64,000 bases of DNA from Chryseosolibacter sp964532595. GTDB lineage: Bacteria; Bacteroidota; Bacteroidia; Cytophagales; Cyclobacteriaceae. The notes beneath the pieces were generated by a model that did no database searches, was not told the origin of the DNA, and saw only the letters and a list, made by a program, of their open reading frames with translations. The translations under genes and the position numbers were made by a program. Positions within the stretch are counted from its first letter, which is position 1. Every line of letters begins with the position of its first letter. The stretch is taken from assembly GCA_964532595.1 (NCBI GenBank), contig CAZHIQ010000002.1, positions 62,001 to 126,000 of the forward strand, given 5' to 3'. Shown piece after piece: positions 27,665 to 35,805 of the stretch.

Positions 27665-28645
27665 TTAGTCGCGATAAAGAACCGCCTTGACTGCGCGAAT
27701 AGTTTTATCGACGTTAGGCAGAATCGCTTCGATTAAGGTAGGGGCGTAGGGCAGGGGGGCGTCCCAGCTGGCTACACGATGAATAGGAGCATCGAGATAG
27801 TCGAAGGCGTGTTTTTGCACATGATAGGTGATCTCCGACGAAATAGAAGCGAGTGGCCACGCCTCTTCGACAATAACCAGGCGGTTGGTCTTCTTCACCG
27901 ACTCGACGATCGTAGCGAAGTCGATGGGGCGAACGCTGCGTAAATCGATGATCTCCGCTGAGATACCGTCTTTTTCCAACTCGGCGGCCGCTGCCTGAGC
28001 CACCTTCAGAATTTTCCCAAAAGAGACGATAGTGACGTCGCTGCCTTGTTTCTTGACATCCGCGACGCCAAGAGGTATCAGATATTCTTCTTCAGGCACT
28101 TCGCCTTTGTCGCCGTACATAAGTTCCGACTCCATGAAGATTACAGGGTCATCGTCTCTTATGGCGGACTTAAGCAATCCTTTTGCATCGTAGGGGTTGG
28201 CGGGTACTACAACCTTCAACCCAGGTGTATTGGCAAACCAGTTTTCAAAGTTCTGAGAGTGTTGGGAGCTAAGCATACCCGCGTTTCCTGTAGGGCCGCG
28301 AAACACAACCGGTACGGGGAACTGGCCTCCCGACATTGACATCATCTTCGCTGCGCCGTTGATAATCTGATCGATGGCTACCAGAGAGAAGTTGAATGTC
28401 ATGAATTCGATAATTGGCCGCAACCCGTTCATAGCGGCTCCCACACCAATACCGCTGAAGCCGAGCTCGGCAATTGGGGTATCTAAAACGCGTTCGGGGC
28501 CGAATTCGGCGAGCATCCCCTGGCTCACCTTATAGGCGCCATTATACTCGGCTACTTCCTCGCCCATGAGGAAGATGTTTTCGTCTCTTCGCATTTCCTC
28601 GCTCATCGCCTCGCGAAGGGCTTCTCTGAACTGAATTATTCTCAT
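27665..28645 (-). CDS. pdhB: Pyruvate dehydrogenase E1 component, beta subunit
   Basis: A 326-residue transketolase-type E1 beta subunit, which with an alpha subunit decarboxylates pyruvate and passes the acetyl group to lipoyl-E2. Family segments include FLMGEEVAEYNGAYKVSQG, RVLDTPIAELGFSGIGVG and RGPTGNAGMLSSQHSQ. Branched-chain oxoacid E1 beta subunits are similar, but this sequence reads as the pyruvate form. The alpha subunit and E2 are not in the window. It has a consensus promoter and its own terminator, so it is a single-gene unit. Confidence 0.92.
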   Translation of the reverse strand: MRIIQFREALREAMSEEMRRDENIFLMGEEVAEYNGAYKVSQGMLAEFGPERVLDTPIAELGFSGIGVGAAMNGLRPIIEFMTFNFSLVAIDQIINGAAKMMSMSGGQFPVPVVFRGPTGNAGMLSSQHSQNFENWFANTPGLKVVVPANPYDAKGLLKSAIRDDDPVIFMESELMYGDKGEVPEEEYLIPLGVADVKKQGSDVTIVSFGKILKVAQAAAAELEKDGISAEIIDLRSVRPIDFATIVESVKKTNRLVIVEEAWPLASISSEITYHVQKHAFDYLDAPIHRVASWDAPLPYAPTLIEAILPNVDKTIRAVKAVLYRD

Positions 28646-28664
28646 ACCTATTTATGAAAGTGCG

Positions 28665-28695
28665 TAAAAATACGACCTCGGGGTCGATTGACAAA
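28665..28695 (-). promoter_or_regulatory. Promoter of pdhB
   Basis: On the minus strand TTTG (28695-28692) and TATTTTTA (28672-28665) are separated by exactly 19 bases. The -7 box differs from TAnnTTTG only at the last base. The pdhB ATG lies 19 bases downstream of the box. Confidence 0.65.
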
Positions 28696-28716
28696 GCTTT
28701 CCGGGTGCCTGGGGGA

Positions 28717-28753
28717 AATAAAAAGCCCTTCCGTCGGAAAAACGGAAGGGCTT
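28717..28753 (-). terminator. Rho-independent terminator after the OmpA/TPR lipoprotein gene
   Basis: On the minus strand a 12-bp perfect stem (AAGCCCTTCCGT / ACGGAAGGGCTT) with a 7-base loop is followed by TTTTATTTCC. It is the strongest terminator in the window by stem length and lies 19 bases after the stop codon. Confidence 0.85.
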
Positions 28754-28772
28754 ATGCCTGTAGATGCCTGAA

Positions 28773-30551
28773 TTAGTTCAGTGCGTTTCTGAAAGCCTCA
28801 GTGGAAGATACTTTCGAGAATTCCAGGTCGGAAAGGGCAGCTTCCTTCAGGGAAGGATCTTTCGCTACCGCTTGTCCGAGGTTGCTGATTACAGCATCGG
28901 TGTTACCCTGACGTGCTGCAGCAATAGCGGCACCGTAGTAGGCAACAGCGAGGTTGCTATCTTTCTCAGTAGCATCTTTGAAAGATGTCTGGGCGTTTTG
29001 ATAGTCTTTGTTGAGCAGTTGTGCCAAACCTTTGTTAAACAGGTTGGCAGCTTCGTCGCTCGCAGAAGACAGTGAGCGAACCGCATCCTGATAACGTGCC
29101 AGGCGAATTTCAGCTGCACCTTTTACACCATTTACGCCGGCAGCATTGTCTCCGCTAAGACCTGCGCCGATGGCTTGGTTTGCGTGGTTGTAGGCAGCCT
29201 GTGCATTTCCACGGATCAACGCGATGGTTGCGCGGTTAGCGTGTACCTCAGCGGCGTTCTCGTTCAGGCGCGCAGCGATATCGAGTTGTGCTTGCGCACG
29301 GTCAGCAAGGCTGGCTGCATTCGATGAGTTTTCAACAGCCTGAGCGATGTAAACAGCGCCGAGGTTGTTGTGCGCCTGCCAGCTTGTAGCTTTCTTGGTG
29401 GCAGCTTCGTAGATAGCGGCTTTCTCGTCGAGGCTCGGTGTGAGCGTAGCAGCATACATCAATTCTTCAAGTGAAAGGGTATCGGCATTGGCACGTCCCT
29501 GAACGATCTGCTGTGAAAGGACGGAGATTTCAGCGTCGGTTTTCTTTTCCTTGTAAACAAGGATTTCAGTTTTCGCTGTTCTCAGTTTCGGGTATACATC
29601 ACGGAATACTTTGCGGTATGTAGGCAGACGCTGGAGTTGTTTTTCCTGCTCTTCGAAAGTACCTCCTCCGTTGACGATATTGAGGTACTCAGATTTTTGC
29701 TCGGAAGTGATTCCATCGTACTCGGCCAGAGCATTCTTAAACTCGTTCCAGTCGCGTACTACAGGCTTCAGGATAAATTTGATCTGATCAGCCTGATCTT
29801 TGTAGTCGTAACGACGCATTTGCTGGCGGTAGTAGCGCTCAATAGCAGCCGCACGGTCGGGAGACAGGCGGGCGTTGATACGCTCAGCACCTTCAGGAGA
29901 GTGCGTACCGGTAATCGTCACTGTGCTGGTCGCGTTCTTGGAAGCGATAAAGGCATTAAGTTCTTTTCCTTTGTTGCTGCGGAGCTCGGAAGTTCTCAAA
30001 ACAGAGCTTCCCTGAAGGAAGATGAAATCAGGAATGATAACCGGCTCGAGTTCGGGCTGGTTGTTGTAGCCGTGATCAGCATAGGCTGCGAAGTAGGCGG
30101 GTTGTACCAGGCGTGAAGTCGTAACAACACCGGTAGCCACTTGCATACGCGGAGTCGTCTTCGATTTTTCACCTTTAGAAGCAACGCCTTCTACTTCCAA
30201 TACACCATTCTTCATTGCCGGTGCATAGGCAAACGAGAAGGTCTTGGTTGCACGGGGTTGTTCAGTTTTGGCATTCGGGTAGTCTTCAGCGCGGAAGCTT
30301 ACCGGATCAAGCGCCACTTCCTGATCTCCGTACTTGTAGAAGGTGTTAATTGTATAAGTGGTACCCTTCTTCAACATTTTAGCCGGCAGGTTTGCTGCCA
30401 TGTCAAATGTGACGGAGTCGCGATGCAGTTCCAGCGGATTGGGCGTTACCGTCAATTGCTGGTCTTTCGACATCTTGACCATCTGAGGCAATGTACAGCC
30501 CCCCATGGCAACGGCAGCACTAATAAAAAATGAGTAAACTAGTTTTCTCAT
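28773..30551 (-). CDS. OmpA-like and TPR-repeat lipoprotein
   Basis: A 592-residue envelope lipoprotein. The lipobox AMGGC puts the acylated Cys at residue 19. A beta-rich region (30-165) precedes an OmpA-like domain (about 172-245: DFIFLQGSSVLRTSEL, then NARLSPDRAAAIERYY), and the C-terminal 200 residues are tetratricopeptide repeats rich in Ala and Asn. The start is the ATG at 30549-30551; the frame stays open upstream but that part is not protein-like. The OmpA-like domain is central, and the usual peptidoglycan-contacting Asp is not seen. Function unknown; probably links or organises outer-membrane components. Confidence 0.8.
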   Translation of the reverse strand: MRKLVYSFFISAAVAMGGCTLPQMVKMSKDQQLTVTPNPLELHRDSVTFDMAANLPAKMLKKGTTYTINTFYKYGDQEVALDPVSFRAEDYPNAKTEQPRATKTFSFAYAPAMKNGVLEVEGVASKGEKSKTTPRMQVATGVVTTSRLVQPAYFAAYADHGYNNQPELEPVIIPDFIFLQGSSVLRTSELRSNKGKELNAFIASKNATSTVTITGTHSPEGAERINARLSPDRAAAIERYYRQQMRRYDYKDQADQIKFILKPVVRDWNEFKNALAEYDGITSEQKSEYLNIVNGGGTFEEQEKQLQRLPTYRKVFRDVYPKLRTAKTEILVYKEKKTDAEISVLSQQIVQGRANADTLSLEELMYAATLTPSLDEKAAIYEAATKKATSWQAHNNLGAVYIAQAVENSSNAASLADRAQAQLDIAARLNENAAEVHANRATIALIRGNAQAAYNHANQAIGAGLSGDNAAGVNGVKGAAEIRLARYQDAVRSLSSASDEAANLFNKGLAQLLNKDYQNAQTSFKDATEKDSNLAVAYYGAAIAAARQGNTDAVISNLGQAVAKDPSLKEAALSDLEFSKVSSTEAFRNALN

Positions 30552-30702
30552 CGGAGGTTTGTTTATAGTTGATTTTAGAGGTTTTAAAACTAAACTTATG
30601 TGTGTTTTTTTGCAATTATAGTCAAAAAAATCACAAAACGGCCACTTCCTGGCACGCCATTGGTCGTTATATTTGTAAGCCGGATTTTTGGTCGATAAAT
30701 GG

Positions 30703-30710
30703 TATTTTTG
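30703..30710 (+). promoter_or_regulatory. Candidate -7 box for the PspC gene
   Basis: TATTTTTG, an exact match, lies 28 bases before the start codon. A second exact match, TATATTTG, lies at 30668-30675. Neither has TTTG at the ideal -33 spacing, so which one is used cannot be decided by eye. Confidence 0.4.
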
Positions 30711-30738
30711 GGAAGTTGAAAGCATTTGAAGCAGCATT

Positions 30739-30966
30739 ATGAGCGACGTGGTGTTCCGGATTCAGCGTTTTTTTGAGGTTCATGCCTTTGGAGTGTGTGC
30801 AACGCTGGCAGAGAAGCTCGGGGTGGCAACCTCGAGTGTTCGCCTGTTCTTCATCTATGCGTCTTTTATCACTTTTGGTTCCCCTGTCATCGTATACCTC
30901 GCCCTAGCCTTCGCGATGAATATGCGTAAGCACCTCAGGAAAAGAAACCCGATTTGGGATTACTAG
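30739..30966 (+). CDS. PspC domain membrane protein
   Basis: A 75-residue protein with a single PspC domain: GVCATLAEKLGVATSSVRLFF followed by one or two hydrophobic stretches (FIYASFITFGSPVIVYLALAF, quoted in part here) and a basic tail. PspC proteins act in envelope-stress responses in Proteobacteria; small one-domain versions in Bacteroidetes are uncharacterised. Two TAnnTTTG boxes precede it. Its stop is immediately followed by the stop of the convergent glycosyltransferase gene, with no spacer. Confidence 0.85.
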   Translation: MSDVVFRIQRFFEVHAFGVCATLAEKLGVATSSVRLFFIYASFITFGSPVIVYLALAFAMNMRKHLRKRNPIWDY

Positions 30967-31974
30967 CTACACATTGATCCGGCGATTCCGCCGGAGATAG
31001 TAGTCGAACACGACAAGACCGCGATAAATATTGGCCCTTGAATACCGGGGATACTTCGCCAGCAGGGTCTTCCGCTGATGGAGCAGCCTGCGAATATCGT
31101 TCGCGACACTTGCGTGTGCCCGGAGCACACTGAGGGCATTGGCCCCTTCACCCTTAAGGACGAAAGCCAGCGATGCGACCCAATCCAGGAGAACCCGAAC
31201 GGGTAGTTTGAAAATCATTTCCCCGCTACCGAGGTGTTTGATCAGCATCATCAGCCCATTTCTGAAGTTGAGATAGGTTTTTCTCGGGTGATGGTAGGCA
31301 AGGGTCCCCGCGCCGATGTGAAAAACATGACTCTTTCCTGTGTAGTACAGCTGTCTTCCGGATCGGTTGAGCTTCCAGCATAAATCAATTTCCTCCATAT
31401 GCGCAAAGAAGCGCTCATCGAAGCCATTGAAAGCGTGAAAGGCCTCGGAGCGAATCATCATGCATGCCCCGGATGTCCAAAAGACCGGACGTTCGTCATT
31501 ATATTGTCCTTCGTCGCGTTCTACATAATCAAACAGACGTCCTCGGCAGAACGGGTACCCGAACGCGTCGATCATCCCGCCACCAGCACCGGCATACTCA
31601 AAGTGTGTGGGGCGGTCGACCGACAGAATCTTTGGCTGCACTGCAGCAATTTCTGGATGGGAGTCCAACAACCTGCTCAGGGGCGAAAGCCAGCCGGGAG
31701 TAACTTCCACATCAGAATTCAGCAAGACATAGTAGCGCGCTTCTACCTGTGAAAGCGCCCTGTTGTAGCCTCCGCAGAATCCATAGTTCTTTTCAAGGGC
31801 AATCAAGCGTACCCCCGGAAAGGAGGTTCGTATCGTTTCGCAGGAATGGTCCGTTGACCCGTTGTCGGCGACAACGATGTCGGCCTCTGAAGAATATTGG
31901 ATAACCGTGGGGAGGAACCGTTCCAGAAGGGCAGCTCCGTTGTAGTTTAAAATGACGACCGCGATGTTGGTCAT
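30967..31974 (-). CDS. Family 2 glycosyltransferase
   Basis: A 335-residue GT-A type glycosyltransferase of family 2. The nucleotide-sugar-binding region VVILNYNGAALLERFLPT and VVADNGSTDHSCE is at the N terminus; the acidic metal-binding motif is in LLNSDVEVTPGW, and the acceptor region contains FAHMEEIDLCWK. It resembles rhamnosyltransferase-like enzymes that build surface glycans. A short hydrophobic stretch near 270 may associate with the membrane. It overlaps ybaB by 4 bases. Confidence 0.87.
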   Translation of the reverse strand: MTNIAVVILNYNGAALLERFLPTVIQYSSEADIVVADNGSTDHSCETIRTSFPGVRLIALEKNYGFCGGYNRALSQVEARYYVLLNSDVEVTPGWLSPLSRLLDSHPEIAAVQPKILSVDRPTHFEYAGAGGGMIDAFGYPFCRGRLFDYVERDEGQYNDERPVFWTSGACMMIRSEAFHAFNGFDERFFAHMEEIDLCWKLNRSGRQLYYTGKSHVFHIGAGTLAYHHPRKTYLNFRNGLMMLIKHLGSGEMIFKLPVRVLLDWVASLAFVLKGEGANALSVLRAHASVANDIRRLLHQRKTLLAKYPRYSRANIYRGLVVFDYYLRRNRRINV

Positions 31975-32306
31975 CCCATCATTCCGCTTAAGTCGAGCCC
32001 CGGTATGTTAGGAAGCAAACCCTCGGTGCTTTTGCGCAGTTCTTCTCTGGCGAGCACCTCGGCTTCGTCAGTCGCTTTATTCACGGCAGCTACTACTAAA
32101 TCCTGCAGAACGATTTTGTCATCGGCTTTAAGGAGGGACTCATCCACTTCAAGGCCGATAAGTTGCCTTTTGCCGTTCACTGTTGCTTTCACCAGACCAC
32201 CTCCAGATTCGGCCGAAGCCTGTACGTGTACGAGGTTGTCTTGCGCTTCCTTTAGACGGGCCTGAACTTCTTTCATCTTGCCCATCATTTTCATCATGTC
32301 AAACAT
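31971..32306 (-). CDS. YbaB/EbfC nucleoid-associated protein
   Basis: A 111-residue DNA-binding protein of the YbaB/EbfC family, which forms tweezer-shaped dimers. Family features are the MMGKMKEVQARLKEAQ helix at the start and GLVKATVNGKRQLIGLEVD strand region. In many bacteria the gene lies beside dnaX and recR, but here it precedes a glycosyltransferase, which it overlaps by 4 bases. Confidence 0.93.
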   Translation of the reverse strand: MFDMMKMMGKMKEVQARLKEAQDNLVHVQASAESGGGLVKATVNGKRQLIGLEVDESLLKADDKIVLQDLVVAAVNKATDEAEVLAREELRKSTEGLLPNIPGLDLSGMMG

Positions 32307-32385
32307 AGCGTTTTCTTTAAGTACACACTCTCAAATCCGTCAGGTGCGTAAAGGTAGGACAAATCAACCGTATTGCACGATCGGC

Positions 32386-34290
32386 CTAGCGGGACTTTCG
32401 GAGCAGGAGAACGGATCCGGATCGCTTGAACGTCCGACCTGCACTGTCGGTAATATGCGCGACAAAACTATAGGTCCCCTCCGGCATTTCCTGCCCTTTA
32501 TATGTACCATCCCACCCTGATTCCATATCAGTCGTCGTAAACAACAACTCACCCCAACGGTTGAATATCATCAGCTCAAAGCCCGCGACATACTGGCCGA
32601 ATACCCTGAAGTGATCATTCAGGTCGTCACTATTAGGCGTAAATGCAGTTGGATAGAAGATGTTGGGATTTCTAAGAATTGATAAAAAGTTTGACGTTGA
32701 AGGATTTAGGCCCGAGGTTGACGGGTTGGCCCGAATGCGATATACGGAAAGCTGTTGATCGGTTGCACTGGATTCATCCAAATACGATGTCGCAGAACCC
32801 ATCTCGATTTGATCTACAAGACCACCGTTAAGATCATATTTTTCGAGGGTGTACGAGCTTACGCCCGCCGACCAGCCTTCGTAACTTGTCCAGTTCAGGG
32901 TTATGGTGTTATCCTGACGCAGATGACCGGTCAATTGAACGGGGCACGCATCCAGACTGGCCGGACTCAAGTTACTGCAAGCGTCTTCGTAGGTAATCCG
33001 GTAACAGGCGCCAACTTCGGCGTTGTAGTCGTTGTCGGTAAAAAATAGCTCGGGCGTTGTACCCAGCTCAGTGGTACTGTTTCCACTCGACTTTTCGACG
33101 GTGAAAAACACGGGGGTTACGGTCGGATCGTACTGCCATTCCATTGTTACCGTATTGTCGTCGACCACCGTTGTTATGTCGGTAATGGCGGGTGGAATAT
33201 CGGTTGAAAATCCTGTGGCGCACACCTCCTGCGAGTAGCTGTGACTTCCGTTCGGCCACGCTACGGTTAACTGGTAACAGTACTCCTGACCACAATCGAC
33301 AGTGATATCTGTGAAGGGCGATGTCGATGGATTCTCTGACAGGGTACTTCCGTCCTGGGCCCGGCGTGTGAGTGTGTAGCCGGAGACACCTGTGCCGGTT
33401 AGCCAGTTTGTGTTGATTGCGTTGTTGATTGCCTCTACGGTAAACCGCGGCGAACAAATCAGGGGTGAAGTCTGCGTAGTGTTGTTGCAGGGATCGTACG
33501 CTTCAAGTCGAAAACAGTAGTAGTTGTTTTGGGTTCTTAGCTGAAAGATTGTGTCAACGTCCGTGTTGTAAACGGTCTTTAGTTGTTGGAATGTTGTAGT
33601 GTTATTTGTGGCAATCACCAGTCGGTATTGAATGAAAGGTTCCGTATCATACTCGAGGCGTACACGGGCATCGTCAATGACATCCAGGCGTGTGATGGTT
33701 GGCGCCGGCAGGGAAAGGCGCGGTGTCACGATAACACTTTCCGCATCACAGTTGTCAGATGCAGGAACGTTTTTTCCTCGCACAGCGATTGTTTGTGGTG
33801 TACCTGATGCATAGATGTGTCGATCGGTTCCCATGGGGGATACTGTCACTTCCGGACTGCCGTCGTTATAGTCGATGATGTATTGGTCATACGTGCTTTC
33901 TTTCAGGGTAACTGCGATTTCGTTGTTTCCACAGCTGTAGATGTGAAAGTCCGCAGGTTTGTTCTCCACAACGTTGACCTGGATGGAGTCGGTGTCTGTA
34001 GTGCCGATGAGCACCTTAAGCCAGTAGGTGCCGGGCGAAGTATACGTGAATGTTTGAGACTGATTGGTTGACTGATAGGAGTACTCACTACCAGCACCAT
34101 CGAGGTCAACGTCACAAGCCCCGCACACATACACAGGGTCTATTGTGATAGTGATGTCGAAAGGAGCGCACCCTGATAGTTCATCAACAACAAATTTTCC
34201 GTCTTTTGAGGGAAAAGGCTGCGCCAGGACCACCTGTCCCAGGAGGCAAATTGATAATGCCCAGCACATCCTTATACTTAAGAATCCCAT
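32386..34290 (-). CDS. T9SS type B cargo protein with PKD and fibronectin-like domains
   Basis: A 634-residue secreted protein. It has a signal peptide (to about residue 23, VLAQ), a PKD-like domain (about 40-110), several fibronectin type III-like repeats, and a C-terminal gliding-motility-associated (CHU_C) domain from about 545: FYPTAFTPNSDDLNDHFRV, MIFNRWGELLFTT, GWDGTYKGQEMPEGTY. This domain directs export through the type IX secretion system and attachment to the surface. The substrate of the repeats is unknown. Its first 13 bases overlap the end of hutH. Confidence 0.88.
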   Translation of the reverse strand: MGFLSIRMCWALSICLLGQVVLAQPFPSKDGKFVVDELSGCAPFDITITIDPVYVCGACDVDLDGAGSEYSYQSTNQSQTFTYTSPGTYWLKVLIGTTDTDSIQVNVVENKPADFHIYSCGNNEIAVTLKESTYDQYIIDYNDGSPEVTVSPMGTDRHIYASGTPQTIAVRGKNVPASDNCDAESVIVTPRLSLPAPTITRLDVIDDARVRLEYDTEPFIQYRLVIATNNTTTFQQLKTVYNTDVDTIFQLRTQNNYYCFRLEAYDPCNNTTQTSPLICSPRFTVEAINNAINTNWLTGTGVSGYTLTRRAQDGSTLSENPSTSPFTDITVDCGQEYCYQLTVAWPNGSHSYSQEVCATGFSTDIPPAITDITTVVDDNTVTMEWQYDPTVTPVFFTVEKSSGNSTTELGTTPELFFTDNDYNAEVGACYRITYEDACSNLSPASLDACPVQLTGHLRQDNTITLNWTSYEGWSAGVSSYTLEKYDLNGGLVDQIEMGSATSYLDESSATDQQLSVYRIRANPSTSGLNPSTSNFLSILRNPNIFYPTAFTPNSDDLNDHFRVFGQYVAGFELMIFNRWGELLFTTTDMESGWDGTYKGQEMPEGTYSFVAHITDSAGRTFKRSGSVLLLRKSR

Positions 34291-35774
34291 TCTCTAAGAA
34301 ATTGCTCCGTTGCTCGGATGTCTTCGTGTAGCACCCGGTCATGTTCTATAAACGAGACCGATTGACGGAAAGTATTCACTATTTCTTCCAGTGCGGGAGA
34401 GGTACGCAAAGGGCGTCGAAAATGCAATGCCTGCGTTGCCGTGATCCATTCAATGGCGAGGATGGAGTAGAGGTTGTTTACAATCCGGTACAACTTGGTG
34501 GCAGCGTTGGCGCCCATGCTTACGTGGTCTTCCTGACCATTGGAACTGACGATCGAGTCGACCGAAGCAGGTGTACAGAGCTGCTTGTTCTGGCTGACGA
34601 GTGACGCGGCAGTATACTGGGGAATCATCAGACCGGAGTTTATTCCGGGATTGGCCACAAGATAGTGGGGAAGCTCACGGGCGCCTGAAATCAGCTGATA
34701 GGTTCGTCGCTCCGAGATATTTCCCAGTTCACTCAGCGCGATGGCGAGAAAATCAAGGGCAAGCGCGAGGGGTTGACCATGGAAGTTTCCCGCTGAAATA
34801 ATCTGATCATCGTCCGGGAAAATATTGGGATTATCCGTGACGCTGTTGGCCTCCGTTAATACGACGCCGGTTACATACTGGACAGCGTCATAACTCGCAC
34901 CGTGTACCTGAGGAATGCAACGAAACGAATAGGGGTCCTGAACGTGTCTCTTTTCCTGGACGATGAGTTCACTGCCATCCAGCCATTGACGAATTTCTTC
35001 TGCAATGCGTGCCTGACCCTGTTGTGGTCTTATACTGTGAACGCGACTGTGAAACGGTTCGATCCGGCCATCGAAGACATCCAGAGAAAGCGCAGCGATA
35101 ATGGAACTCAACTTCAGCAACCGATGAGCATGATGTGAGCACCACACCGCATATGCGCTCATGAACTGAGTTCCGTTGAGTAACGCCAGTCCCTCTTTGG
35201 CAGCGAAGTGGATCGGAGGCCATCCGAGTTCTTGATTGATCGTTTCGGATGGAAAAATTTGTCCCTTAACGGATACGTGTCCAAGTCCGATAAGGGGTAA
35301 AGACAGGTGTGCTAAAGGAGCCAGATCGCCCGAAGCACCGAGTGATCCCATTTCATACACCACCGGAAATACATCGTTATTAAACATTGCAACAAGACGT
35401 TCTACCGTCTCAAGCTGCACACCTGAATAGCCGTATGCGAGTGACTGGATCTTCAGGAAAAGCATAAGCCTTACGATTTCGTCGGGAACGGACGGGCCCG
35501 TCCCGGAAGCGTGCGACTTGACAAGATTATCCTGCAGTTTTTCGAGTTGATCGGCAGGAATATCCCGATTGTACAGGGAGCCGAATCCTGTGTTGATTCC
35601 GTAGATCGGTCCGGGGGTATCTCTTATTTTTTCGTCGAGGTATTGCCGGCAACGAAGAATACGGTTACGGGCATCATCGGAAAGCTGAAGCCTGACACCG
35701 CGGGTGATCAGTTTATGCAGATCTTCGAGGGAAAGAACCCGGGCCGATATGTCATGCATCAGTTTCTGCGACAT
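34278..35774 (-). CDS. hutH: Histidine ammonia-lyase
   Basis: A 498-residue MIO-dependent aromatic amino acid ammonia-lyase. The cofactor triad A147-S148-G149 is in GSLGASGDLAPLAH and the catalytic Tyr is in PIYGINTGFG. The substrate-selectivity pair is Ser-His (LVKSHASG, residues 87-88), as in histidine lyases, rather than the His-Leu or Phe-Leu of tyrosine and phenylalanine lyases; this supports histidine as substrate, giving urocanate. No other hut gene is nearby. It follows hisS by 31 bases and overlaps the T9SS cargo gene. Confidence 0.85.
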   Translation of the reverse strand: MSQKLMHDISARVLSLEDLHKLITRGVRLQLSDDARNRILRCRQYLDEKIRDTPGPIYGINTGFGSLYNRDIPADQLEKLQDNLVKSHASGTGPSVPDEIVRLMLFLKIQSLAYGYSGVQLETVERLVAMFNNDVFPVVYEMGSLGASGDLAPLAHLSLPLIGLGHVSVKGQIFPSETINQELGWPPIHFAAKEGLALLNGTQFMSAYAVWCSHHAHRLLKLSSIIAALSLDVFDGRIEPFHSRVHSIRPQQGQARIAEEIRQWLDGSELIVQEKRHVQDPYSFRCIPQVHGASYDAVQYVTGVVLTEANSVTDNPNIFPDDDQIISAGNFHGQPLALALDFLAIALSELGNISERRTYQLISGARELPHYLVANPGINSGLMIPQYTAASLVSQNKQLCTPASVDSIVSSNGQEDHVSMGANAATKLYRIVNNLYSILAIEWITATQALHFRRPLRTSPALEEIVNTFRQSVSFIEHDRVLHEDIRATEQFLREWDS

Positions 35775-35805
35775 GGTTTAGCGAATGAGCGGACGGCCTG
35801 TATGG

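Noticed and set aside
30552..30737. 62-codon upstream extension of the OmpA/TPR lipoprotein
   Set aside because: The lipoprotein signal sequence starts at Met 30551; the extension would bury it and is not protein-like.
34278..35774. HutH as a tyrosine ammonia-lyase of a flexirubin pigment cluster
   Set aside because: No pigment synthesis genes are near and the selectivity pair is Ser-His, the histidine-lyase pattern.
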